A program made the position numbers and the translations under genes. Positions 17,469 through 25,505 of a stretch of 64,000 bases of DNA are shown here, in pieces (positions within the stretch are counted from its first letter, which is position 1; every line of letters begins with the position of its first letter). The notes beneath the pieces are model-generated. The model ran no database searches, was not told the origin of the DNA, and was given only the letters and a program-made list of their open reading frames with translations. The DNA is from Bacillus sp. BHET2 (GTDB taxonomy: Bacteria > Bacillota > Bacilli > Bacillales > Bacillaceae_B): NCBI RefSeq assembly GCF_005938125.1, contig NZ_VCQN01000005.1, forward strand, positions 62,001 through 126,000, written 5' to 3'.

Positions 17469-17801
17469 ATGATGGGAATGGAGCATCCGGTACAATCCAA
17501 TACAATTGTGGATGTATTAGAAAAGATATTAGATAAAGGGGTTGTCGTAGCAGGAGATATTACGGTAGGTATTGCCGATGTCGAGCTACTGACGATCAAA
17601 ATTCGCTTAATTGTCGCCTCTGTCGATAAAGCAAAGGAAATCGGCATGGACTGGTGGGAAAATGACCCCTATTTAAGTTCGAAAGCGGCAGATAACAACA
17701 CGAAAGCTCTTGAAGAAGAAAACAAGAAATTACAGGAACGATTGGAATCACTTGAAAAGAAACTGGACACGAACCGTCTTAACACGGCGGATACAAACTA
17801 A
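17469..17801 (+). CDS. gvpJ: Gas vesicle minor protein GvpJ
   Basis: This 110-residue GvpA-family protein has the core TIVDVLEKILDKGVVVAGDI and VELLTIKIRLIVASVDKAKEI, plus a C-terminal coiled coil (LEEENKKLQERLESLEKKL). GvpJ-type proteins are minor shell components thought to nucleate or cap the vesicle. The ribosome binding site is GGGAGGT. Confidence 0.92.
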   Translation: MMGMEHPVQSNTIVDVLEKILDKGVVVAGDITVGIADVELLTIKIRLIVASVDKAKEIGMDWWENDPYLSSKAADNNTKALEEENKKLQERLESLEKKLDTNRLNTADTN

Positions 17802-17816
17802 TTGGAGGTTTTATCA

Positions 17817-18617
17817 ATGACTGAACAAAACAAGCAAAACACAACGGTTGAGAATCAAGAAAAGGAAAAAAATTCAAAGAAAGAGAACTCAACAAGAAGA
17901 AGTGGCCCTATTAAAAGAACTGTAGCTGGTAGTCTTCTTGGAGCAACAGTCGGGTATCTGGCAACACCTGAAAACGGTAAAAAACTATTGGATCGTATCG
18001 ATCAAGACAAGATTAAAAGCAAAAGCCTAGACTTCGGGAAAGCAGCAAAAGAAAGATCCAGAAAAGCTGCTGTCTCATTGAAATCATCAACAACCAACCT
18101 GTTTAAGCGTGATAAGGACGAAGAGGCTTCTGAGGACACAGAGATGGCCGTAAATTCAACAGAAACGAACAGTACTCAAGAAGAGACTACTGAAGACTAT
18201 GAAGCTCTTAAACAAGAAAATGACGAACTTCAGGACCGCCTGCAACAATTAGAGGAGAAAATGAATCAACTTGCTGCAGCCAGTGAAGAAGATAGTGATG
18301 ACGAAGAAGAGGAAGATGAAGAAGAAACGTCTTCTAAAAAGAAAACCTCAAAGAAATCCAAAGAAGCCGCAACAGATGAAGAGGATGACGATGAGGAAGA
18401 AGAAGAAGAGAGCGATGAAGAAGAAGAAGATAGTGATGATGAGGAAGAAGCTTCAAGCAAAAAGAAAACAAACGGTAAGTCAGGATCGACAAAGGGTAAG
18501 AAGCGTTCAACCCGCAAGACCAGTAATTCTAGTAAAAAATCGGCTAAAAAAGAAGATACAGAAAAAGATCAAGATAAAGACACAACACTCTCTAGTGAAG
18601 ATGACACAGTAGCATAA
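17817..18617 (+). CDS. gvpT: Gas vesicle accessory protein GvpT
   Basis: This 266-residue protein has a YtxH-like glycine-rich segment (GSLLGATVGYLATPENGKK, about residues 40-60), a basic helix, a coiled coil (LKQENDELQDRLQQLEEK), then about 110 residues of runs of Asp/Glu alternating with Ser/Lys blocks. The start is ATG 17817 with TTGGAGG upstream; an in-frame TTG lies at 17802. It shares architecture with GvpP. The polyampholyte tail is probably disordered; its length may vary between strains because the codons are GAA/GAT repeats. Confidence 0.9.
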   Translation: MTEQNKQNTTVENQEKEKNSKKENSTRRSGPIKRTVAGSLLGATVGYLATPENGKKLLDRIDQDKIKSKSLDFGKAAKERSRKAAVSLKSSTTNLFKRDKDEEASEDTEMAVNSTETNSTQEETTEDYEALKQENDELQDRLQQLEEKMNQLAAASEEDSDDEEEEDEEETSSKKKTSKKSKEAATDEEDDDEEEEEESDEEEEDSDDEEEASSKKKTNGKSGSTKGKKRSTRKTSNSSKKSAKKEDTEKDQDKDTTLSSEDDTVA

Positions 18618-18635
18618 CGAAAAGGAGATGTGAAA

Positions 18636-19031
18636 ATGAGTTCAGGATCAGGGAAGGACAGTATCTTAGAGTTTTTTGTACAAGCAACGAATAAGCATGA
18701 TTTTTCCTTAGACATCACGTTAAACATCAAGGGCGCTGTCATAACCGGTACTCTCGTTTCAGCAAAGGAATATTTCGACTCATTGAGTGAAACCTTTGAG
18801 GACGGCAGTGACGTGGCTCAGAAGTTGAGTGAAGAGCTAGCCAAGGCCGGCGAGTCTGTCGATGCGAATCAAAGCGATGAAGCTCATTTTATTCACTTGA
18901 AGAACACGAAGGTATACTGTGGCGATAGCAAACCGACCCCTTCTAAAGGCAAAATCATGTGGAGGGGGAAAATAAGTGAGGTCGACGGTTTCTTCTTGGG
19001 AAAGATTGCAGAATCTAAGAGCAGTAAATAA
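18636..19031 (+). CDS. gvpU: Gas vesicle accessory protein GvpU
   Basis: This 131-residue protein closes the operon, as in B. megaterium. Its compact alpha/beta sequence includes LDITLNIKGAVITGTLVSAKEYF and IMWRGKISEVDGFFLGKIA. In B. megaterium GvpU influences gas vesicle clustering in the cell (family knowledge). The start is ATG 18636 behind AAAGGAG, and a terminator follows at once. Confidence 0.93.
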   Translation: MSSGSGKDSILEFFVQATNKHDFSLDITLNIKGAVITGTLVSAKEYFDSLSETFEDGSDVAQKLSEELAKAGESVDANQSDEAHFIHLKNTKVYCGDSKPTPSKGKIMWRGKISEVDGFFLGKIAESKSSK

Positions 19032-19034
19032 TGG

Positions 19035-19068
19035 AAAGCGACTGAACGTTAGGTTCAGTCGCTTTTAG
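19035..19068 (+). terminator. Terminator of the gas vesicle operon
   Basis: A perfect 13-bp stem (AAAGCGACTGAAC / GTTCAGTCGCTTT) with a 5-nt loop lies just after gvpU. Confidence 0.88.
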
Positions 19069-19129
19069 GTTTGTATTGGAAAAAAATTTATTTCCCGGGT
19101 AGGAATTAGCTTCAAGACCCAGGAGGAAA

Positions 19130-19163
19130 AGCCCCTTTTTTCCAGTAATAGATGGAAGGGGCT
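19130..19163 (-). terminator. Terminator of the metallophosphoesterase gene
   Basis: On the minus strand AGCCCCTTCCA pairs with TGGAAAAAAGGGGCT (internal A bulge) and runs into TTTTCC. Confidence 0.75.
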
Positions 19164-19171
19164 ATGATTTA

Positions 19172-20947
19172 TTATTTCTTTTGAACATGGATTATTTCAG
19201 TGCTGTTTGGTGGCATGGTCAGTTGTGTTTCTAAATATTGTTTGCCATTTGATGCGTAATTCTGTGTGATATTCCCTTGAGATACGCTATAATTACCCTC
19301 TGTCATATAAAGGGGGACCGTGACCTTTAAAGGCTTGTTTAAACGATTGGTTATATCTACTCGTTGAGTGGCAGCACTTCCATTATTCTCTGTCTGATAA
19401 ACAGCGTCAAAGGACATGGTGCCTCCTTCTGTATCTCCGTTTTGGTAAACGGGGATGGAGTGACCAAGTTCGTCGTATTTGTAAGATGAGATGCTTCCAT
19501 CTTGAACGGAGAAGTCTCTAAATCCTACCCAAGGCTTACCTGACAATTCAATTGCAGTGGTGGTTGTATATAAAATGCCATCTGCTTGGGTTACATCATC
19601 AATATGAGTGTGTCCGTGAAGACTGACTGTCACATCATTCGCTTTCATTACATCGATCAATTCTTCCGCATTTTCCCCGTGCCATTGCTGGTCATATTTA
19701 ATCCCTAATTTTTCACCAAGAAGTAATGTATCCAAACGTTGAGGATCATGTTGTTCATCATATTGCTTCCAATATTTTTGTACCTCTGGATCGTCTTGTG
19801 GCCAGATATCCTTGTCGCGCCATAATGGGTTGTGATGGGAAAAGAGACCGCGGATTTGACCATTTTGTGCGGTTTGAGCATTCTTTTGTAAGTCTTGTTT
19901 GACCCATTCAAGCTGCTTTTCTCGGATTTGGCCGCCCCAGGTCGGTACAGAAATCGTTCCATTTCCACTTCGGTCGAACTTATTCCAATCAAATGAGTTG
20001 TACCCGATGAAGTGGGCGTATGGTCCGTAATCAAAGGAGAAATACTGTGGCCCGAAGTACTTTTCCCAATACTTTGCTCCATCCGTCAATGTTGCGTCCT
20101 GAGCATAGTAATCATGGTTTCCAGGGACGATATAGACGGGTACATTCAGTTTTTGAAGCATTTTATAAGTTTCTTCGTATTCATAAATGTACTCGAGAGG
20201 ATTTAGTTGGCCAAACATTAAGTCTCCTGTCAGGACCACAAAATCCGGATTCTTTAAATTGACTTCTTTAATGGCTTTCTGCAGATATAACCAGCGTTTA
20301 GCTGGATCCGGATCCCACATACCGGTTTCTTTTGCCCGACCTGGAGTGAGGGAAGATGGATCATCCTGATTACCAAGGTTACGGGGAGAACCGATGTGAG
20401 TGTCCGTTAGGTGCAAGAAGGAAAAGTTCTTTTTGTAATTATCTACTACTTTTACAGAATGAGGCTGTTCATCGGTGATTCTTTGCCCATTTTTAGTATA
20501 GGTCACTTCTAAATCGTATAATTTCTGTGGGGTCCCTTCAGGAACGGATACTGTGACATCGAGAATGGACGAACTATCCTTCCAATGGGATTGTCCTTGT
20601 TTTACCGATTTGACAGGTAATTCGTATTCACTCGTTAGAGAAGAGTGGTTCGTTTGCTTTAATGTGACGTTCCAAGATCCTGCTTCCTTCCCTTGGGTGT
20701 CAACCTGAATGGTGAGGGACTCTCCCTTTTTTTTAATAGCGGGTGTTGCAAAGAGAGGGTAAATAATTTGATTTACCTTTTTATCAAGTGAAATATTTGG
20801 GGCCTCATCTAAGTAATGATCGCTAGTGCCGATCCCTCCGTCTCGCACACCAGATGAGCTTATAGGGGTGTCTAAAGCCTGTGCAGATAAAGGCAGTAGA
20901 ATAAAAATTACTAACCATACAAAACCTTTCTTGAACCAATTCATCAT
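19172..20947 (-). CDS. Secreted calcineurin-like metallophosphoesterase
   Basis: The protein has 591 residues. A signal peptide (WLVIFILLPLSAQA, cut near residue 24) leads into a beta-rich N-terminal domain, then the metallophosphatase core with LTDTHIG, LTGDLMFG, VPGNHDYY, SHHNP and LHGHTHID, which supply the two-metal site. A C-terminal beta domain follows. The protein is exported and probably cleaves phosphomonoesters or diesters outside the cell. It is a single gene with AAAGGAGG upstream. I see no clear Pho box, so phosphate control is not supported. Confidence 0.88.
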   Translation of the reverse strand: MMNWFKKGFVWLVIFILLPLSAQALDTPISSSGVRDGGIGTSDHYLDEAPNISLDKKVNQIIYPLFATPAIKKKGESLTIQVDTQGKEAGSWNVTLKQTNHSSLTSEYELPVKSVKQGQSHWKDSSSILDVTVSVPEGTPQKLYDLEVTYTKNGQRITDEQPHSVKVVDNYKKNFSFLHLTDTHIGSPRNLGNQDDPSSLTPGRAKETGMWDPDPAKRWLYLQKAIKEVNLKNPDFVVLTGDLMFGQLNPLEYIYEYEETYKMLQKLNVPVYIVPGNHDYYAQDATLTDGAKYWEKYFGPQYFSFDYGPYAHFIGYNSFDWNKFDRSGNGTISVPTWGGQIREKQLEWVKQDLQKNAQTAQNGQIRGLFSHHNPLWRDKDIWPQDDPEVQKYWKQYDEQHDPQRLDTLLLGEKLGIKYDQQWHGENAEELIDVMKANDVTVSLHGHTHIDDVTQADGILYTTTTAIELSGKPWVGFRDFSVQDGSISSYKYDELGHSIPVYQNGDTEGGTMSFDAVYQTENNGSAATQRVDITNRLNKPLKVTVPLYMTEGNYSVSQGNITQNYASNGKQYLETQLTMPPNSTEIIHVQKK

Positions 20948-21057
20948 GTTGTCTACCTCCTTTTCTACAACAAGAGTATCAATCCAATGTAAAGGTAATG
21001 TGGATTCTTAGTTACAAATCGGGTTTACTAATATTTACTACTTTCTATATAAAAAAA

Positions 21058-21085
21058 ACGGACCAGTAAGGAATAACTGATCCGT
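21058..21085 (-). terminator. Terminator of the glycerate operon
   Basis: ACGGATCAGT / ACTGGTCCGT (one G-U) with an 8-nt loop is followed by a run of eight T residues on the minus strand, just after the permease stop. Confidence 0.9.
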
Positions 21086-21093
21086 CTAACTTA

Positions 21094-22449
21094 TTAAACA
21101 AGTATGATCCATAACAATAGAGTGAAAACAAGAGCCGTTACACCCTGAACCAGCGTAGCAGCAGTTTGAGCCTTGTAAGCATCTGTCACTCTCATTCCGC
21201 TGAATTGGGTGACAACCCAGAAATAGCTATCGTTCACGTGGCTGACCGTCATCGCTCCTGCGCCAATGGCCATGACGACTAAAGCAAGAGGTACTGCACC
21301 ATCAATCCCCATTTGTGGAAGTAATGGAGCAATCAATGAGGAAGTAATAACAAGCGCTGCTGTTGATGATCCTTGAGCAGATTTCAATAAAGCAGCTACA
21401 ACAAATGGAATGAGGAGAACGAGTGCCCCGGAAAGTAATCCACCATCGGCAATCCCTTGAATCAATTCAGCAACAGGGGTCTCCTTAATTACCGAACCGA
21501 ATGCTCCTCCTGCACCTGTAATGAGTAGAATATTGGTCGCATCTTTCATCCCTTGAGTGACCCAGCCGTTCAGAGTTTCTTCATTCCATTGCGGCATAAG
21601 GGAGAACGCAGCCAGAACACCAATCAGTAAAGCAACGACAGGGGAACCTACGAACAAGAGTACATCCGCGGCTCCGCCTTTCCATTGAAAGAAGCTGACG
21701 ACTGATCCTGCACCAATTAATAGGATGGGAAGGACAATCGGAGCAAAAGACTTGAACGTTGAAGGAAGTTCACCAAAGGATTTGACGATCTCATCATAAT
21801 CCAAATCCAGTTCTTCTTCTCCTTCAATTTCAATTTTGCTTGCGACCTTAATGGCCCAAAGATATCCTGCTAAAATTGTTGGGATAGCTACAATAATTCC
21901 AATTAAAATAATGGTTCCCAAGTAGTCACTTGCACCGATGTTTCCCGCTGCGGCAATCGGACCTGGAGTTGGTGGGACCAGAGTATGAGTGGCATATAGC
22001 CCAGTAGCCAATGCGACAGACATGGAAGCAAGCGACACTTTTGCCCGTTTAGCCAGTGCTTTCTTTAAGCTTGATAGAATCACGTAACCGGAGTCACAGA
22101 AGACAGGGATGCTGACGATTGCCCCGATCAGCGACATAGCCAATTGGGGCCTCTTCTCTCCTACTAAACGAAGAACGACCTCTGCCATTCTTAGAGCAGC
22201 CCCTGACTTCTCTAGAATCGTCCCGATAATGGTACCGGCAACAATCACAATCCCGATGTACCCCATTAAACCACCGAATCCACCATTTACTGCTTCCACT
22301 ACAGTGTTTAGTGGAAGCCCTGCGAATATCCCCACTAGAAATGCTGCAAACAATAATGATAAAAACGGCTGAAGCTTTAATTTGGCCGTTGTGAAAATGA
22401 TGAATCCTACCCCTAAGACAATGACCGTAAATAACCATATTCCTGACAT
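21094..22449 (-). CDS. GntP-family gluconate/glycerate:H+ symporter
   Basis: This 451-residue GntP permease has signatures DSGYVILSSLKKALAKRAK, HTLVPPTPGPIAAAGNIGA and SAQGSSTAALVITSSL. It lies 23 bp after the glycerate kinase gene, so D-glycerate is the likely substrate, with gluconate as an alternative. It ends the operon at a strong terminator. Confidence 0.9.
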   Translation of the reverse strand: MSGIWLFTVIVLGVGFIIFTTAKLKLQPFLSLLFAAFLVGIFAGLPLNTVVEAVNGGFGGLMGYIGIVIVAGTIIGTILEKSGAALRMAEVVLRLVGEKRPQLAMSLIGAIVSIPVFCDSGYVILSSLKKALAKRAKVSLASMSVALATGLYATHTLVPPTPGPIAAAGNIGASDYLGTIILIGIIVAIPTILAGYLWAIKVASKIEIEGEEELDLDYDEIVKSFGELPSTFKSFAPIVLPILLIGAGSVVSFFQWKGGAADVLLFVGSPVVALLIGVLAAFSLMPQWNEETLNGWVTQGMKDATNILLITGAGGAFGSVIKETPVAELIQGIADGGLLSGALVLLIPFVVAALLKSAQGSSTAALVITSSLIAPLLPQMGIDGAVPLALVVMAIGAGAMTVSHVNDSYFWVVTQFSGMRVTDAYKAQTAATLVQGVTALVFTLLLWIILV

Positions 22450-22472
22450 ATGATGTTTCCCCCTTTTCGTTT

Positions 22473-23603
22473 TTATCCCTTTGTTACATGTAAGATTCGT
22501 GCGATGTTTCTTGTTTCGTGATATAGCAGCTCATCAACACGTTCGAAGCTTTCTTGAAGAGACATAGGTCCAACTGCGATGGAATGACAGCTTGCAAAGT
22601 GGCTATATAATTCCTGATATCCCTCCCCCAAACTTCCTGCAAGCAGTGATACAGGAATTCGGTGATTGTTGGCCAATTCTGCAATATAGAAAGGTAACTT
22701 GCCGAACAATGTTTGATAATCACTTTGTCCTTCTCCGGTGAGAATCCAATCTGCTTTTTGGATGGCAGCAGTAAGGTTCGTAGCTTCAGCCACCACCTTT
22801 GCCCCGGATTTGATAAGCCCGTTTAAATGCAAGAAGGCAAAACCGAGTCCTCCGGCAGCTCCTGAACCGGACGTAGCTTGAAAGTTGATACCTTTTTCCT
22901 TTTGGAGCAATTGACTGAACGTATGCAGTTGTTGATCAAGCTCTTTCACTTGTTCCTTTCTTGCTCCTTTTTGAGGACCGAATACTGAAGATGCCCCTTC
23001 TTCACCGCATAAAGGGTTTTCTACATCTGAAGCGATGAGAAATGTACAATCCTTCACTAGAGGATGAATAGTACTCCAGTCCACTTTGGAAATGAGTCTG
23101 AGATCCTTTCCGAAGGGCCCGACAGATTTACCTTCCTCGTCGTAAAACGATACTCCGAGTGCTTGCAGCATGGCGAACCCACCATCATTCGTCGAACTCC
23201 CCCCAAGCGCAATAATGAAACTCCGGTAGCCGTCTTCCATGGCTTCTTTTATTACCTCTCCAATTCCATATGAAGTGGTGTGATAGGGGTTTCGTTGATC
23301 GGAGGGCACCAGTGTCAGTCCTGATATAGACGCGATTTCAATGACGGCTGTCTTTAGATCACCTAATACACCGTATTCAGTGGGGACTTTTTTCCCTAAA
23401 GGCCCGGTGGCTGTTGTTTTTATTTTCTTTCCACCAGTTGCGTATATCAAGGTTTCAAGAGTCCCTTCACCGCCATCCGCCATAGGGATCACGGTCGTTT
23501 GGAAATCAGGGGATTCATCAAGGAATGCCTTTTCCATAACGGTTCCGACTTCTATTGAACGTAAACTTCCTTTAAATGAATCGGGTGCAATCAGTATATT
23601 CAT
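22473..23603 (-). CDS. Glycerate kinase (GlxK/GarK family)
   Basis: This 377-residue enzyme would phosphorylate D-glycerate. It begins MNILIAPDSFKGSLRSIEVG, has the family motifs IPMADGGEGTLETLI, ALGGSSTNDGGFAMLQALG and ILTGEGQSDYQTLFGKLP. The start is ATG 23603 with AAGGAG upstream; the upstream in-frame extension lacks a ribosome binding site. It is transcribed with the GntP permease, and a CdaR-type regulator gene lies upstream. Confidence 0.92.
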   Translation of the reverse strand: MNILIAPDSFKGSLRSIEVGTVMEKAFLDESPDFQTTVIPMADGGEGTLETLIYATGGKKIKTTATGPLGKKVPTEYGVLGDLKTAVIEIASISGLTLVPSDQRNPYHTTSYGIGEVIKEAMEDGYRSFIIALGGSSTNDGGFAMLQALGVSFYDEEGKSVGPFGKDLRLISKVDWSTIHPLVKDCTFLIASDVENPLCGEEGASSVFGPQKGARKEQVKELDQQLHTFSQLLQKEKGINFQATSGSGAAGGLGFAFLHLNGLIKSGAKVVAEATNLTAAIQKADWILTGEGQSDYQTLFGKLPFYIAELANNHRIPVSLLAGSLGEGYQELYSHFASCHSIAVGPMSLQESFERVDELLYHETRNIARILHVTKG

Positions 23604-23704
23604 AGCGGCTCCTTTTTTCAGAAAATATAATCTATTCATCTATTTAATCAATTTAAGTAAGCGGTTACAATGTGGATTTACCTAAACTTTTCGTTTCGAA
23701 AAAT

Positions 23705-23736
23705 AAAAATGATTGTGCACATGCACAATCATTTTT
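23705..23736. terminator. Terminator downstream of the CdaR-type gene
   Basis: A perfect 15-bp palindromic stem (AAAAATGATTGTGCA / TGCACAATCATTTTT) with a 2-nt centre is flanked by A and T runs. It separates the regulator from the kinase-permease operon, whose promoter must lie in 23604-23704. Confidence 0.85.
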
Positions 23737-23740
23737 ATAA

Positions 23741-24901
23741 TCACTTATTGATTTCAAGCATAATTAAGATAAATCGAAGTAATATGGCGTCATCAAATCG
23801 TCTGGGGTTTAAACCTGTTACACCTTCAACACTTTCAAGCCTGTATAAAAGGGTGTTACGGTGAATATGTAAAGCATTTGCCGTTTCTTTCATATTTAAT
23901 TGGCAGTCAAATAAGGTTTGAAGTGTGAGTCGCAAGGTGGGACTTAGTTGAAAGGTTTGTTCATTGTAACGACTCATAAATTCCAAGCGAATGTCGAGTG
24001 GGATTTGCTTAATGAAATCCATGATTCCCCAGTCCTGTATGTGAATCGCATTGGTGAACTGAGGAAAGCTCATTTGTAATTCCAAGGAGCTTACTGCTTC
24101 TAAATACGATTTTCTATATCCTGTTACACCTGAGTAGGTATTACCTGCAGCTACACTTACCTGGTACTGCTTTTCCTGTAAATGCCGTTGTACACGTTGG
24201 GCAAGACGTATCACTTCGCTTTTGGTAGGACACACTCCCGCAGGAACTCCTATGACACAGTGGGAGTCCGAAATAAACGATTGAAAGGACACGTCAGATA
24301 ATTGGAGCTTGATCCTCCTGAGCAATTCCTCTTTGACCACTGAAAGAGGCAAGATAGGGGTGGAGTGTGATAACAATTTTTCAAATTGCAATAGGATGAT
24401 TTGGACGTCCTGATTGGTTTCAAGATGTAAATAGTGTTTAGCAAACGACTCATTTTTTCGTTCATCAAAGTAATGGGGATGGACCAGATCCAGCAGCCAA
24501 TTATCCATCAATGTTTTTTGATGCTGCAATTGATTGTGGAAATGGACCTGTTGAATCATCACTTCGACGGTAACTTTCACGATTTTCACAAATTGGTCAA
24601 GCTCCTCTGGAGAACCTGTTACCCCGATTACTCCAATCGTTTCACCCAGAAACTCGATTGGGAGGTTGATTCCTTCTTTTGAACCATGGTATTTGTTCAG
24701 GTCCTGTTGAAAAATAATTAATGGCTTTTTTTGTTGGAGAACATACAGTGCTCCTTCATGGACTTGATTTATTCGTGAGGCATCTGTGCTGGCCACAATG
24801 ACGCCTGAATCGTTCATAATATTTATATTGTAACTAACGATGGTTTTCAATTTCGAGATTATTGGATAGGCTAATTCTTCTGTAAGATGTATATGAACCA
24901 C
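23741..24901 (-). CDS. CdaR-family (sugar diacid/glycerate) transcriptional regulator
   Basis: The protein has 386 residues. The N-terminal diacid-recognition domain begins VHIHLTEELAYPIISKLKTI, and the C-terminal PucR-type helix-turn-helix contains CQLNMKETANALHIHRNTLLYRLE. CdaR proteins activate glycerate, glucarate and galactarate genes. It lies directly upstream of a glycerate kinase and GntP permease in the same orientation, so it probably controls them. Start GTG 24901 has only a weak ribosome binding site. Confidence 0.9.
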   Translation of the reverse strand: MVHIHLTEELAYPIISKLKTIVSYNINIMNDSGVIVASTDASRINQVHEGALYVLQQKKPLIIFQQDLNKYHGSKEGINLPIEFLGETIGVIGVTGSPEELDQFVKIVKVTVEVMIQQVHFHNQLQHQKTLMDNWLLDLVHPHYFDERKNESFAKHYLHLETNQDVQIILLQFEKLLSHSTPILPLSVVKEELLRRIKLQLSDVSFQSFISDSHCVIGVPAGVCPTKSEVIRLAQRVQRHLQEKQYQVSVAAGNTYSGVTGYRKSYLEAVSSLELQMSFPQFTNAIHIQDWGIMDFIKQIPLDIRLEFMSRYNEQTFQLSPTLRLTLQTLFDCQLNMKETANALHIHRNTLLYRLESVEGVTGLNPRRFDDAILLRFILIMLEINK

Positions 24902-24988
24902 CCCGTCATTCGTATTGCCTTTATTCTAGCATATGTTTTTCCCATGCATAATCAGGGTATAGATGACTATATAAAGGAGGTTACCTGC

Positions 24989-25093
24989 ATGAAACGTTTA
25001 ATCGGAAGACTGATCAAATGGGGACCTGTTATTTACCCGATCTATAAGAAGTACCGGAATAAAAGAAGACATAAAAAATCCATGACATATTAA
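24989..25093 (+). CDS. Small basic hypothetical protein (34 aa)
   Basis: ATG 24989 follows AAAGGAGG at normal spacing. The 34-residue product starts MKRLIGRLIKWGPVIYPIYK and ends in a run of Lys/Arg, so it looks like a short amphipathic or membrane-touching helix with a basic tail. A terminator follows 5 bp after the stop. Similar tiny proteins occur in many bacilli without known function. Confidence 0.7.
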   Translation: MKRLIGRLIKWGPVIYPIYKKYRNKRRHKKSMTY

Positions 25094-25097
25094 AGGA

Positions 25098-25122
25098 ACA
25101 GCCAGTGATTGGCTGTTTTTTT
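25098..25122 (+). terminator. Terminator of the small basic protein gene
   Basis: AACAGCCA / TGGCTGTT stem with a 4-nt loop is followed by seven T residues. Confidence 0.85.
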
Positions 25123-25137
25123 ATGGACAAATAAAAA

Positions 25138-25168
25138 CCCCCCTGAAATGGACTTCCATTCAGGGGGG
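25138..25168 (-). terminator. Terminator of the GlsB-like gene
   Basis: A 14-bp GC-rich stem (CCCCCTGAATGGA / TCCATTTCAGGGGG on the minus strand, one bulge) ends in TTTTT. Confidence 0.88.
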
Positions 25169-25176
25169 CATTTATC

Positions 25177-25434
25177 TTAATGTGACGTTTTTCTCATTCC
25201 TCTTAGAAGTAAGCTTAATAGGAATACAAAGATGATTGCACCTATCAATGCTGGGATAATAGCGATTCCAGCAAGGGCAGGGCCGAAGCTTCCCAGAAGT
25301 TCCCCACCAATCCACGCACCGATGATACCGGCGATGATGTTTCCGATAATCCCGCCAGGAACGTCTTTACCAAGTATTAGACTAGCTAACCAACCGATGA
25401 TTCCACCAACAATCAAGTATAAAATAATACCCAT
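25177..25434 (-). CDS. GlsB/YeaQ/YmgE-family stress membrane protein
   Basis: This 85-residue protein consists of three hydrophobic helices rich in glycine: GIILYLIVGGIIGWLASLIL, GGIIGNIIAGIIGAWIGGELL and a final AIIFVFLLSLLLRGMRK. This is the transglycosylase-associated/GlsB family of small membrane proteins linked to general stress. The start is ATG 25434 behind GGAGG. A SigB-like promoter lies upstream. Confidence 0.9.
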   Translation of the reverse strand: MGIILYLIVGGIIGWLASLILGKDVPGGIIGNIIAGIIGAWIGGELLGSFGPALAGIAIIPALIGAIIFVFLLSLLLRGMRKTSH

Positions 25435-25478
25435 TTTTCTTACCTCCATTAATTGTTTTAAATGTTGTTATAAGTTAA

Positions 25479-25505
25479 TTTCCCCTATTTCACAAAGTCA
25501 AAACC
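25479..25505 (-). promoter_or_regulatory. Candidate SigB promoter of the GlsB-like gene
   Basis: On the minus strand GGTTTTG (25499-25505) and GGGGAAA (25479-25485) are separated by 13 bp, close to the SigB pattern GTTTAA-N12-15-GGGTAT. Relatives of this gene belong to general stress regulons. Confidence 0.45.

Noticed and set aside
18266..18612. Serine-rich frame on the minus strand and Lys/Met-rich frame on the plus strand within gvpT
   Set aside because: Both are shadows of the GAA/GAT-rich coding of the GvpT tail.
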